From contig CAWZYM010000283.1 of assembly GCA_963966185.1 (NCBI GenBank), positions 212,501 through 276,500 of the forward strand: a DNA stretch of 64,000 nt, written 5' to 3'. The notes below the pieces were generated by a model. The model was not told the origin of the DNA. It did not search any database and was given only the letters and a program-made list of their open reading frames with translations. The translations under genes were made by a program, and so were the position numbers. The stretch is from Rhabditoides inermis (Eukaryota; Nematoda; Chromadorea; Rhabditida; Rhabditidae). Of the stretch, positions 12,101 to 41,536 are shown piece by piece (positions within the stretch are counted from its first letter, which is position 1; each line of letters opens with the position of its first letter).

Positions 12101-15100
12101 ATTGCGGACCGCGAAAACGGGAGACCCACTATAAGTACTTATCATTGTTATCTCATCAGCGACTTCCTCCAATTCCATTTGCTTTGGACGTGGACACAAC
12201 TGATGCTATTATCTACCACAACATCAATGTATGTGTTGGAACATATCTCGTTTATCCGTAATCTTTCATTGTTGTAGGCACCTATTACGCCAGTTTTGGC
12301 GCTGAATGCTTTAGCTAATGTGCAACTCGGAACTGGTATGTATTTCCTCCTACATTTCGAACACTATCAAATATCATTCATTAAGGTTCGATTGAAACTA
12401 CACTAGTGTTTGTGAAAGAGAACAAAACCGGTGATCCCACAATTCAAGACTGGGGAATAAATAACGTCGAAGACGCCGCTAGTAGTAGAAAAGAACCACC
12501 ATTTGATGCATATCGTTAGTTATCGTGGAAGTACACACTTGATTCGAACACTATTACAGCTAGCAACCTCGGACCGATCATGCTACTCGTTTTCGCAGCA
12601 GTCACTTCGCCTTTCATTGTCTTTCTGATAGACGAACAAACTTCAGGATTTCGCCATCAGGTATTCATTCTATAAATCCCAAACGTTTCATTTAAGGAAC
12701 AGACATAGTTTAAACGTTTAATTGTTAAATACTTGATTGATCGATTTTATACGCTCCTTTATGTTTCAATGTGTGTAATTATGATTGTTTAGCAATGGCT
12801 AACGTGCGTGTCGCCTGTGATTCTCTGGATGGGCATTCTTGTTTTCGACTTTGCTTCATTTATGATCGTCGCTGGGAGCGGAATAGTTGCGATAAAGCTA
12901 CAAGGATTTGTGCCTATTTATTTCTCAGAGTGAGTAATAGTTAGGTAGATTCCGATGATACTTGTAATTTCCAGAACCGTCTGGCTGACGTTTCTATATT
13001 TTTCGGCAACAACTCCATTCGTTTACTCAGCGTCGCAAATGTTTCATTCGCCAACCAAGGTTTTCAGAGTAAAGAAAGATGTCCCGAAAATGATAAGATA
13101 TAATTCAGGGCAGTGCGACTTTGTTTCTTTGGCAAACTGTGTTGGGTTACGGTCTTCGTTTGCTCTTTGCGATCAAAAAACTCACATCGAATTCCGACGA
13201 AATGCTTTCTGTACGGATGAAATTCGCCCAACAACGCTCATGCTTAGTTGCAGGAGAAGCCAAGACCGAGCATTGTTCCTCAAATCCTCGTTCCACCATT
13301 CGGACTCAGTGCGGGACTTATGGATATGGCAGACTGGGAATTCTTCCAGTACTTTGATGATTTCAAAAGACGAAATGTAGATCAAAAGGAATTCGACCTC
13401 GATTTGAGTGCGTTTTCCCGCCCTTTTCTTCACGAGTCCATCTTTCAGCCCCGACGTTCATAGTGATGTCTGCATCTTCTCTGTATATGACAATCATTTT
13501 CATTCTCATGCAGTTCAAACGAGTAAGAGTTTTGAGGTTCTTCAACGACCACTCATCTACTTTTCAGGTTCGGCTTTTTTTGGTGCGCATGATTGCGAAT
13601 CCGATTTCTGCTATGATCCACAAACATAAAAACAATGTGAGTGAAGGAGTTATATTATTTTTAAGAAAAAAAATGTAGGATGAGTTTATCGAAGAAGAAG
13701 ATAAAGACGTGGAGAAAGAGCGCAGTCGAGTGATGGGACAAGATGATACCCAAACAACGCAGAAAAGGGTAAACTGACTAAAACTGACATGATTGACCAT
13801 AATCTCTGAATGTGGAAACATGTTTAGGCTAGTTCATCCTTGGATCGTAGCAAATCGAAAAGCAAAAGCGGGGGCAAAAGCAAAAGCAAGAGCAAAGGAG
13901 GCACATCCGAAACAGCGACTAATACCGCAGTCACTGCCAAGTCAAAAACTGTGATTTCTATCGAAGAAAAGTGTGATATTCTAAAGGTATAGTTATACTA
14001 AAAATCTACCATCGATAATATGAGTGGGGTCAGGTGAGCAACCTCGTGAAGAAGTACGGCACGTATACGGCCGTCGACCGGCTGACGTTTGGAGTGAAGC
14101 CGAATGAGTGTCTCGGTCTTTTGGGAGTGAACGGCGCCGGGAAGACGTCGACATTCAACGTCATTACCGGCACACAGTTTGCGACCAGCGGACGCGTCAC
14201 CATCAACCAAGTCGACGTCACACAGCCAATCGTGAGTGGTAGCAATCGAACACTTCCCAGTAGCAGAAAGTCCATCGGTCAAGTGCCTTCGAAATTCCCG
14301 AACCTAAACACCATTGGCAGGCGTTTAACAGGGTTGTCTAGAAGAAACCACGCCTTCAGAGTTGTGTTTCAGTCGATCGGCTACTGTCCGCAATTCGACG
14401 CGCTGATGCCTGACCTGACTGGCCGACAGAACCTGCGCATTCTCGCTACACTACACGGATTCGTGTATGTTGCCCCCACTCACGCTTTCCCACTCGCAGC
14501 TGTGCTTAGACACCCCTCGTATCGCGTGGACGAGGTGCTGAAGCAAGTGGGCATGGAGGATCACGCAGACAAACAAGTCAAGCACTGCAGGTCTGCTCGA
14601 GTCTTTCCCTCAACCACCGGCTCCACTTGTTCAGCGGTGGCCAGCGACGTCGCCTCAGTGTGGCCGCGGCCATTCTGTCTCAGTCCGACCTGGTCATGCT
14701 CGATGAACCCACTGCTGGCATCGATCCTAAAGTAAACTGGCAGATGTTTTTATGACCCGCACTAATGATTGTGAATCAAATCATCCATTTGCATTGTACA
14801 GGCTCGTCGCGAGATCTGGGATCTGCTCTCGGCGATTCGCTCGTCTGGCTGTGCTATCCTGCTTACGTCGCATTCTATGAGCGAGTGCGAGGCCTTGTGC
14901 AGTCGAATCGCAGTGCTCAACAAGGGACGGATGATTGCGGTCGGATCGGCGCAGCATCTCAAGAGCAGGTTCGATAGATCCAAATGAGCTTCGCTTGATA
15001 AGCACACGTTTAGGTACGGCAAACACTTCTGTATCAACATTAGCGTCCCTGCGGACACAAATGTCGATGAGAAGAGAAACCAGGTGCATTTTATGGGTGT

Positions 15101-15421
15101 GTACGCTATAATACGAGTGTCTCCAGATCGTTGCGGCTATCAAGGACGAGTTTGGCGAATCTGCAGTCACCGTCGTTCCTTCCAACCCCTGCGAGGTTCA
15201 GTGTAAGGTGCTGTGCAACCACCTTGTGGTCACTGATTATACCCACTCTCACACAGATCGTGCGTTCGGACGCCGACAAGTGGTCTTCGATGTTCGCTCG
15301 GGTGCTTGCTTTGAAGAAGACTCTGGGAGTGGCCGACTTCTGTCTGTCGCAGGCATCTCTCGAGGACGCTTTCCAGTGCCTCGCCGGCGCCAATCGCACC
15401 CCCGTCCCAGCTAACAAATAA
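3148..15421 (+). CDS. ABC transporter, subfamily A (full transporter)
   Basis: ABCA proteins are full-length lipid or sterol exporters (or importers) with two TMD-NBD halves. I model 45 exons totalling 5034 nt (1677 aa), close to ABCA3-size family members. Residues 1-46 are the N-terminal cytosolic start and first membrane helix; exons 3-8 form the first extracellular domain ([11 protein letters not shown] region); exons 9-14 encode helices. NBD1: Walker [10 protein letters not shown] (539-547), signature LSGGM (638-642), Walker B LLDEP, H-loop [12 protein letters not shown]2: GVNGAGKTS (1396-1404), signature CSGGQ, Walker B MLDEP, H-loop TSHSM. Exon ends: 3148-3192, 3253-3345, 7331-7512, 7560-7619, 7663-7755, 7826-7966, 8007-8079, 8420-8515, 8560-8649, 8693-8815, 8873-8981, 9055-9210, 9255-9325, 9371-9490, 9531-9617, 9719-9778, 9817-9917, 9961-10159, 10217-10569, 10623-10721, 10783-10881, 10928-10995, 11062-11165, 11210-11300, 11348-11493, 12160-12228, 12278-12335, 12386-12514, 12560-12660, 12793-12929, 12975-13068, 13109-13210, 13254-13407, 13449-13522, 13568-13636, 13679-13768, 13828-13986, 14034-14231, 14373-14464, 14510-14590, 14635-14731, 14802-14968, 15014-15083, 15127-15195, 15257-15421. 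Intron 23 needs a GC donor. A Ser/Lys-rich insert (exon 37, 1313-1365) precedes NBD2. Least certain: exons 3-5, 39 and 44. Confidence 0.93.
5508..5563 (-). other. tRNA-like Pol III promoter module
   Basis: On the minus strand the sequence TAGCTCAAGTGGTAGG matches a tRNA A box and is followed after about 30 nt by CGTTCGATCTTC, a near B box. No complementary acceptor stem is present, so it is tRNA-derived and not a functional tRNA gene. Confidence 0.5.
5866..6713. mobile_element. Foldback element with ~300-bp arms
   Basis: Left arm 5866-6168 and right arm 6408-6713 are close reverse complements, sharing blocks such as GCACCGGAAGTGCCCTAATT, AGGTCACCCCC and GCCAAATTTGAAACAC. A loop of about 240 bp lies between. 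Weaker similarity continues outwards to about 5690 and 6905. No protein is encoded; it sits inside ABCA intron 2. Confidence 0.8.
11510..12133. mobile_element. TIR element (family C) in ABCA intron 25
   Basis: Terminal inverted repeats of about 32 bp begin TATAGTGGG and contain TTTTCGCGGTCCGCAA; the right end is the reverse complement. Ends abut TA dinucleotides, compatible with a Tc1/mariner-type target, but TA alone is weak evidence. A lone related end lies at about 43680-43718. No transposase is encoded. Confidence 0.7.
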
Positions 15422-15506
15422 CACAATTACATCTTACATGTTCGACTTAAAATTAAACTTAAAGAAAAATCACCATTTGATTCGTGGGCGTGCCTTTCGA
15501 AAGTGA

Positions 15507-15512
15507 AATAAA
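15507..15512 (+). promoter_or_regulatory. AATAAA polyadenylation signal of ABCA
   Basis: A canonical AATAAA hexamer lies 86 nt after the ABCA stop codon and before the convergent gene's stop at 15756-15758. Confidence 0.6.
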
Positions 15513-15755
15513 TTCTTCAAAACTAAAGTATTCGCTTTCATAAATGCGCACCGTTGCGACAAAGAAACCAAAACTTTCAACCGTTTCCACACTTCCCTAT
15601 CAACTTTATCTCGTCAACAAAACAAGGAAACAAAAATCATAACAACAAAATCTATTCATAAAAACGCTTTCGAAACAAGCGCTTCCTCGATCTACACAGA
15701 ACCCGCAGTCGCAACAGAGTCGCACTGAAAAGGACGTGTGCGAATGTCCGTCCAT

Positions 15756-33598
<17,843 letters not shown>

Positions 33599-34039
33599 TA
33601 GAACATCTGAATCGCGAAAGTGAAACGTAAAACAAATCAAAAACACCGAAAATAAATAAAACAGCTGATTTTCAAATCGCGCGCCAGGGCCATTTGCGTG
33701 CTAGTGCGGCGTACTGACGCGTATCAAATGTGCGCGCGAACGTTTTATGTTTGAAATTATATCATTTGTTCGCGATGTGAGAACTTATTAGAGTTTAAAT
33801 ATTTAATTTCAGCTCACTTGGCCGTCTTTTGCCAGTTCACCGGCCAGCACACAGTTTTTTTTACTGATCGTACTTTCCACGCATCGTTATTTCGAGAGGA
33901 GGTAAGGAGGGAGAGAGAGAATGCAAGTGCACCAAATTCACACAACCTCACATGCATCTACTACAAAACGAGAGGCCACGTTTTGAATTCTCACGGTCAC
34001 GTATATCCCTGTCAGCTGTCCGAATCAACTGGCGGTCTG

Positions 34040-34536
34040 ATGGCGTCTACTGTATCTACAGTATCCCCATTCCTGGCCACAGTATCCACTACCGTATCGG
34101 CATTGGTAGAGGCAGCGGAGGATGAGCCATTCTACTGCAATGCTTGTCTGGGATCGACCGACCCTGATTATCAGGTACTGTGCTACATCAGTATACATTC
34201 ATCCAATGTACTACATACATCATACACCATACATGCTCATCAGATAGAGTCAGATTGTAAGTAGTACTATAATCACATTTGTATGCCCACTGTTATTTAT
34301 ATACGAACGACACAATGAGGCTTATAAACAATACAATGACAAAAATAAAGTGAAAGTTCCAAATAAAAATAGAGTGCAATCAAAAGAATTAAATATGATA
34401 TATGAATCAATAAATCAATAATCAATCGATTCAGCTCTACAACTTTTACATCTCGGGTATTCTTCTGGCTCTGGTGGGCTGTATCGGGCTGGTCGGGAAC
34501 ATTTGTGTGATGCGAGTTTACCTGGACAAGTGAGTT

Positions 34537-34587
<51 letters not shown>

Positions 34588-34610
34588 TTTCTCTCTTCCT
34601 TTCTCTCTTC

Positions 34611-34650
<40 letters not shown>

Positions 34651-34679
34651 TCTCTCTCTTCCTCCCCCCCTTTCTGTCA

Positions 34680-34710
<31 letters not shown>

Positions 34711-35508
34711 TCTCTCTCTCTCTCTCTACCCTACCTTGCAGAGAGCACTGCAACGTCTCCACAAACCTCTACTTGGCTGCCCTCGCATTTTCCGACTTTT
34801 TCCTCATTCTCACTGCGATGTTCCTATTCGTGCTGGAATCCTGGCGGCATCACAACTATCCGCGTGAGTAAACAAGTAAACAAACATGTAAACACAACAA
34901 GTAAACAAAGAAGTAAACAAACATGTAAACAAACGAGTAAACAAACAAACATTCCAGTTCTGGCATACTTCTACGTAATGGGAGCTCCGATCGTGTTTCC
35001 GCTCGCGGCCGTGTTTCAAACATCGTCGGGTAAGTTTTTTTTCTTCCAATTTCATATCCTTCTCATAAGTCCGCATGTTTGCTTTTCACAAAAAAATATG
35101 AAACGATATCATCTCATTCCCAAAATGAAAAAATAGAGGCCATCCTCAAACTCAATTTTCGCTATTTCGCTTGAAAACGACCGCACCTTCAGAAAGATTC
35201 TGTGAACGTGTAGTTGTATTATGCGGTTTTTTTTAAAAGATAGTCGGGTCTGGTCTCGCCAACAAAAGGAACACCTAATTATGATATTTTGTTTTATCTG
35301 CCAGGAGAGAAAGGAACCACAGTAATAAACAGAAAATGTACAGTGTGGCAAGTATTATTATAAATAGGTGTTCCTGGCTAACCAAAAAAAGAAAAAAAAT
35401 ATTAATTGCAGTGTATTTCTGCGTGGCGGCTGCTGTGGACTGCTTCATCACGGTGGTGCTACCGGAGAGTGTGCGGGTACTCTACTGCACGCCCAAGTGA
35501 GCCTCTCC

Positions 35509-35583
<75 letters not shown>

Positions 35584-35606
35584 CCTCCCTCCCTCATCTC
35601 TCTCTA

Positions 35607-35657
<51 letters not shown>

Positions 35658-37756
35658 CTCTCTCTCTCTCACCCCCTCTCTCCCAGACGTGCGAAGACCA
35701 CGATCTCCGTGTTGATGTCGCTGTGTATCCTCTACAACATCCCGCACTTCTTCGAAATCGAGCGCATCGACTGCCTCGACAACGACAACCTGCCCAGCCA
35801 GCAGGTAAGGTTGTAATTAGTATACCGGACTAGAATAATTGACAATCTGCTTAGCCAGCTGGTGTGGTTTCTAAAAATCGAACGTTTATCGAACGATGAG
35901 ATGTTAGATTCTCAATATTTACTCACTACATCTTCTATTGTCTATGAACAAATGTTTTGGTGTTTGAAGAGTATGCGAAACGTTTCTATAATATTAATTT
36001 ATTGACAAGGTACGAGGTGTTATTTTATTCAGTACAAATATATAGAACACAAAAAAGTATCGCCGCAGACATCTTAGGACAGTGACACATTTAGTCGATG
36101 GTTTTGTGATGAGGCTGAGTGAATAATCCCCTATCCGCATTGACGTTCGCTGAGAACCTGAATTATGTGGCAAGTGTGAAACGTACGCCATTCAAAACTC
36201 ACAGCGCGATTAAAAAAAATCTTTTTTTCCATCTGATTGTTGAGAAGAGATTGATAAATGATAAATTGTGTCATGTAGAAAGATAGAAAGATACTTTCAT
36301 GCTGAAACGTATGCACATGTGAAACGTATTCTTGAAATTGAAACGTATCGAAACGCATTCCAGATTTGCCCGACGGACGTGCGACAAGACCCCATCTACT
36401 ACACCATCTACTACACTTACATGTGAGTCCACCGTTGCTTATGATGTGCATGTATTCAATCTACCGTACTTTCTGAAGGTACACCACCTTCCTTGCGGTC
36501 GGTCCGCTGATTCTTCTCGTACTGCTGAACATTTGCGTGGTGAGTTATTCCACACTATTATGGCTATTAGGAAATCGCACCACGCACCACCACACCACCG
36601 CACCACTACACCACCGCACCACCGCACCACCGCACCACATTTTATCGCACCACCGCACCATCGCATAACATTTTATCGCACCACCGCACCATCGCACCAC
36701 CGATCGCACCACCACTTAGGTTATCGCACCACTTGCTGAAAATGATGTATTGAATGTATGTTTTTTTTTCCGTCATGCAGGATGCTGCTTCGGGCCGCAT
36801 ATACGTATACCGTAACATCGCCATTAGTTAGTCTTTGGTCATACATTTGCATACCGAGTTCCTTACAGTAGTCACCGTCGAGTGGTGAAATGAGTCATTT
36901 TCATTTAATTCTATACTAGAGCCTATAGGTCACGGGTTCGTTATACGCCTTCTCTGACAGACAAACTATCACTTATATAACTGGATTCCCTGTAACTGTC
37001 AGACTGTTCTGTCACTGTCAGTAATGGATGAAGAGATCAAACCATCACTTGCTAGATGAGACATGTAGCAGTCTGTGAGCAACCGCGCACGTCAGCAATT
37101 GCTACCTACGGCGTGGATTTCAAGAAAAAAATGTTTTGTCGGTAAACGCTGAATGTGATAATGCGAATATCAATCAACCGCACGACGTGTCACCAAATAG
37201 CTTACTATGCAAATAGAAGTCTAGTGATTAACAGGTATGACACCATGGTTGAAGTCATTAACTATATATTACTTATGAAAACAAGTAACATCAATTTGAA
37301 ACGAAAATTATATCAAAAAAACGCATGAGTAAAACGCTTGTTACGAAAATACGCGCGAAAAATGACAGTTGTGGAACCCATGGGCGGTGGTGCGATCGGT
37401 GGTGCGATGAAGCGTGGTGCGATGAAGCGTGGTGCGATGGTGTGATGGTGCAGTGGTGCGGTGGTGTAGTGGTGTAGTGGTGCGGTGGTGTAGTGGTGCG
37501 GTGGTGCGGTGGTGCGTGGTGCGAATTCCTGATTGCCCACTATTATTCCATGAATAAACTATTTGTTTGCATTGATTTTAATGAAGATACATTACGTTTC
37601 AAGAGAATAACTAAGAGGACAGTAGGTGTTTGATGTAATGCAGTGACTTTTTTCTTTCACAATCAATCAATAAATCAATATCGTAGGTGTTCACGGTGTG
37701 TACGAAGAGCAGCACCGCTGTGCCGGACGAGGAAGGAGGAGGTGGGCCACTCTCTT

Positions 37757-37799
<43 letters not shown>

Positions 37800-38007
37800 T
37801 CTCTCTATCTTTTCCTCTTTTTCAAAACAGAATATTAAGTACGTTTCAAAACTGATTGATAACAACATGAATACGAGTTTTAACAATTTGCTCGGTTGGT
37901 ATCCACGTCAAATGTTCTTCCAGGCACCCCTTACACTTAGTGTTAGTTAGATGTTAGAAGATACTTTGATAAACTAAATCCTGCCAGACTCATCTGACTC
38001 ATTTCTG

Positions 38008-38099
<92 letters not shown>

Positions 38100-38604
38100 A
38101 TCTCTTCCCCCCTTCTCTCTCCTCCTACCTTAAATGTCTTTCAGACCCACCCGCTTCCTCCGACTCTGACACCATCTCTCTCATTCTCGTCGTGTTCTTC
38201 TTCATATTCTGCAACTTCGCCGCACTCATGGTCAACTTCATGGAGATCATCATCAATGATCAGGTAGGGAGAGAGGGGGAGGGAGGGAGACAGGGAGAGG
38301 GAGGGAGAGTGGGAGGGGGGAGAGAAGGTGGGAGAGAGAGAGAGGGTGGGAGAGAGAGAGAGGGTGAGAGGTAGAGAGAAGATCGGAGAGAGATAGGAAA
38401 AGAGGAGAAATGATAGAAAGTTGGATGAGAGTGGAGATGCATAAGAAAGAAATAGATGGATGGAAACGAGAGTAAGAGCAAAATGGTAGAAATCTGAAAC
38501 TGAGCCAAATCAGAGGATGTAGTGCATTCACATCTTGATTTTTAGTTTTATGAATATAGTGAAACGTATTCAAAATTATTGCGCGGGGAAAAACATGAGT
38601 GAGA

Positions 38605-38656
<52 letters not shown>

Positions 38657-39276
38657 GCTCTTTCAGAACATGCTCGTCTACTTTGTCGACCTGTCCAACC
38701 TTCTAGTCGTCATCAATGGCACCGCCAACTTCTTCTGCTATCTCGGATTCGGACAGGCCTTCCGCAACACACTGTGCGAGGCGAGTTATAGAAGGACTGT
38801 ATCTCTCTCTTTCTCTCCCTCCCTCTCTCTCTCTCACCATTTCTCTCTCTCTCTCTCTTTCTCTCGATCTCTTTCTTCCTTAAATATTTTCTATATATAA
38901 CTGATTTTTAGCAGACCGTTTGAACAATTGAACAAAAAACCATTGTTCGTAAATAGTCCATAAGATGCGTATTCAAACGGGAACGCAATACTTATATCTT
39001 TTTAGTAGTTTTGACGGATTTTTTTCGCATTGGTTAGGTTCGTTTAATAACGTCATTATTGCAACAAAAATGTTGGAACAATACAATATTCTAGCACATG
39101 TGGAACGAGTAAATAAATTTTATTTCAGATAATAAATAAATAATTCTAAATACATTTTATTTCAGATTATCAACGACTATCTGAATCGCATATGCTCGAA
39201 GCGACGCAACAAGCCTAAGCTTATCTGGAAAGAGGATTCTGGAAGGAAGCTTCCCGACACGCAAACTATGATCTAA
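34040..39276 (+). CDS. FMRFamide-type neuropeptide GPCR
   Basis: A rhodopsin-family receptor related to nematode FRPR and insect FMRFamide receptors; it would bind RFamide-like peptides at the plasma membrane. Twelve exons total 1146 nt (381 aa). TM1 has the GN motif (LVGNICVM), TM2 has STNLYLAALAFSD, TM3 runs into DCF at the usual DRY position, and the TM7 end has NFFCYLGFGQAFR. The 45-residue N-terminus is extracellular and Ser/Thr-rich. Exons: 34040-34174, 34435-34529, 34742-34863, 34958-35029, 35412-35496, 35687-35804, 36364-36422, 36479-36539, 37687-37741, 38145-38263, 38667-38780, 39166-39276. The last intron uses a GC donor (GAG then gcgagt); the alternative GT donor 4 nt downstream gives a short different tail. 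The start could lie upstream, since the frame is open for about 70 codons before it. Confidence 0.9.
34541..34733. repeat. (CT)n tract filling GPCR intron 2
   Basis: Nearly pure CT with CTTCCTTT interruptions occupies almost the whole intron, from 11 nt after the donor to 8 nt before the acceptor. Confidence 0.95.
34864..34957 (+). promoter_or_regulatory. Seven GTAAACA motifs in GPCR intron 3
   Basis: This 94-nt intron is an 8-13 nt tandem repeat and contains seven copies of GTAAACA, the core bound by FOXO/DAF-16 and other forkhead factors. Whether it acts as a regulatory site is inference; it may be only a minisatellite. Neprilysin intron 19 (52216-52267) has two TGTTTAC copies, the reverse complement. 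Confidence 0.35.
35512..35680. repeat. (CT)n tract filling GPCR intron 5
   Basis: CT repeats with CCCT interruptions run from about 15 nt after the donor to the acceptor. Confidence 0.95.
36560..37540. mobile_element. Element with GCACCACC-minisatellite inverted repeats
   Basis: The left end reads GGAAATCGCACCACGCACC and continues as a GCACCACC-type array to about 36732. The right end (about 37380-37540) is the inverted array GGTGGTGC and finishes GGTGCGAATTCC. About 650 bp of unrelated AT-rich DNA lies between. It occupies GPCR intron 8. A related single end lies at 40520-40575 (GGTGCGATTTACG) and a weaker one near 20485-20530. Confidence 0.7.
37745..38100. repeat. (CT)n tracts in GPCR intron 9
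   Basis: Two CT microsatellites (about 37753-37808 and 38009-38100) flank a short unique stretch. GPCR intron 10 instead has GA tracts on the coding strand (about 38266-38370 and 38610-38651). Confidence 0.9.
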
Positions 39277-40700
39277 GCCCCGCCCATCCAGGCTCCGCCC
39301 CCACAATCACACATGCCCAGAGCGCAATGTTCACTGCTCACGTCTACGATTCATCAGATTATCTGATTTGCATATTGTATAGACTCTTGAATCTAGTCCA
39401 TTTTGTAAGATATCCGGTGCTTTTTTTCTCTCGAGACATTTCATTCTCCCTTTCTCTCTTGTTTTTTTGGCGTCGTTTTTTTCCATCCAGCTGGATAATG
39501 AATGACGAATCAGACATCCGAGCCGAATTTCGGAAATTACATTTTTTCCGTTGTTCCCGGACGCATATATGGTTTGTGATCGATAAACTTACCCGTTCAC
39601 TGTGACTAACAAGTAACGAATAGTTGTTAGTAACTAACTAACGTTTCTACTACTACTGTATTACTCTGTTACTCTTTTTTCGTCAGTGCGTGTGTAGTGT
39701 TTAGATGGTGTCAGGCGAGCGTCTCGCTTCTTCGCTGTTTGTTTATATGTTTGTATATAACCGCTTTCGTCGCCTCTCCTAATATGCTAACACAAAACAG
39801 CGGAGAGTGCTGGCAGATGGAACATCCCACTCGAGCCTATGAGATTCTTCCCTATTATTTATTATTAACCATTATTCACAACGCCTCGCCCGCCTATTGT
39901 CGATCCAGACTTGGCAAGCAGCCACTTACGCATATTCCATATTCGTACATCCTCATTATTATTTTTGCGCTCCGCATCCGCGTTGCCGAACGGTGCCGGA
40001 ATCGCGGAATGTGGGCGTAGCATAATAATGGCAAATTGCATTTCGCACCGCGCAACATCACATTACAGGTTGAAACACACCAGATTTTGTTTAACCCAAT
40101 AAAATTGTTTTTAGTCGAATAGCTATAATCTCTGTTTTGTGTGTGAAATTAGATTTTCAGTATCTCTAACTCTATACATTTTTTACATCATATCCGTGCA
40201 GCGAAGTGAACATAACTACATAGAAGTTGTGGGCGTTACGAAAGAGAAGTAATTCATTGTTGCCCTCCATCTACAATCAGAAGAGTAGGCTCGCAAATCA
40301 GTTTTTAAGTCCATATTCGTAGATTCGTACATCCTCTTTTTTTGCGCTCCGCTTCCAAGTTGCCGAACGATGTAGGTCTGATAAAACATCAGAGTAGAAC
40401 TCATTTAATGTTTTTTTTTGGAAAAATTGAGTGCTCGAACCCGTGAACCTCATTTTGAAAACATTTCGTGCGAGCTGCTCTTGTACAGACCATAAGATGT
40501 GGTGCGTGTGGTGAGATTTCAATTAGCGTGGTGCAGTGGTGTGGTGGTGCGCGGTGCGATTTACGTATTCTTCACTATACTGCCAACTGCCACTTGTCTC
40601 GTGTCGCTTAGTGTGTTGTAAACTTGTCGCGACAAGCCCCGCCCCCCTGACCCCCGGACGCCGGCGCCGGCCGATGAGCCGATGTAAAATCCACCGCAAC

Positions 40701-40780
<80 letters not shown>

Positions 40781-41536
40781 GGATCAATCGATGCTCGCAT
40801 CCACTTGGCGGATTGCCCGAGGGCGAATTACTTACTCGACTCGCACCCCGGCATAGCCGGAATGGGATTAATTCCGAAGGAGTGCGGCGCTCATTTGCGG
40901 TCTCCTGGGGTCCTTGCTGGCTCGTTCTTTTTGGAAGGAAAGAGTGAGAGTGAGAGAGGGGAGAGAGAGAGAGAGAGAGAGAGAGAGGAAGAGAGAGGAA
41001 GAGAGAGGGAGCTGCGCACTGTTTCCGTCCACATGTTGTGCATTTGCTCTCCTCTATGCTTTTTGTGTGTCATTCGCTACATCTGGTCTTTCTATGTGTT
41101 TCTCTGGATGTCGCGAGTCGCTCCCTTTCTAATTTCACAGATGTGAGTCCGGGCGAGAGGTCAAAACATTTGTGGTTCTGATGCACACATTCACTTTTTT
41201 ATGCTTTGACTTTGATGTGTGTTATCATGCGGGATGATCGCATGTTATCATCGAACTTTTGCTGTTCCGTCAATGTCGCATGCATCACTTTTGTGATTCA
41301 CTTTGTGATCTCTTTGTTATCATATGTTGTAATAACACATCATTTCGCAGATTTGACCCTTTTTGAGGACGGTAGCGCCAGGATCTGAATTCACGGTGCG
41401 TTTCAAAAGTTTCTTTCTGAAACGTATTGCATCACTTCAGTTTCGTGCCCTTTTCACGACCGTCACTGTCCACGTTAATTTCGGCGCTGCTGCGGCCCCC
41501 GTGCGGCCCCTGCTCCGGCCCCGACTCGGCGCCCCG
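39277..41536. other. Intergenic region between GPCR and neprilysin genes
   Basis: No gene recognised. A direct repeat of about 65 bp (core TTGCGCTCCGC and GTTGCCGAACG) occurs at about 39929-39995 and 40310-40377. A possible AATAAA lies at about 40099-40104. A weak minus-strand tRNA-like B box (GGTTCGAGCAC) is at about 40440. CT (40705-40780) and GA (40960-41010) microsatellites follow. The frame upstream of the neprilysin ATG is open from 41363, so its promoter could be further upstream. Confidence 0.5.

Noticed and set aside
34297..34871. Arg/Glu- or Ser/Leu-rich proteins
   Set aside because: Translations of CT/GA repeats inside a GPCR intron.
38781..39165. GPCR tail EANYQRLSESHMLEATQQA from a GT donor
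   Set aside because: Possible, but it ends early; the GC donor gives a basic tail more like related receptors. Left as an alternative.
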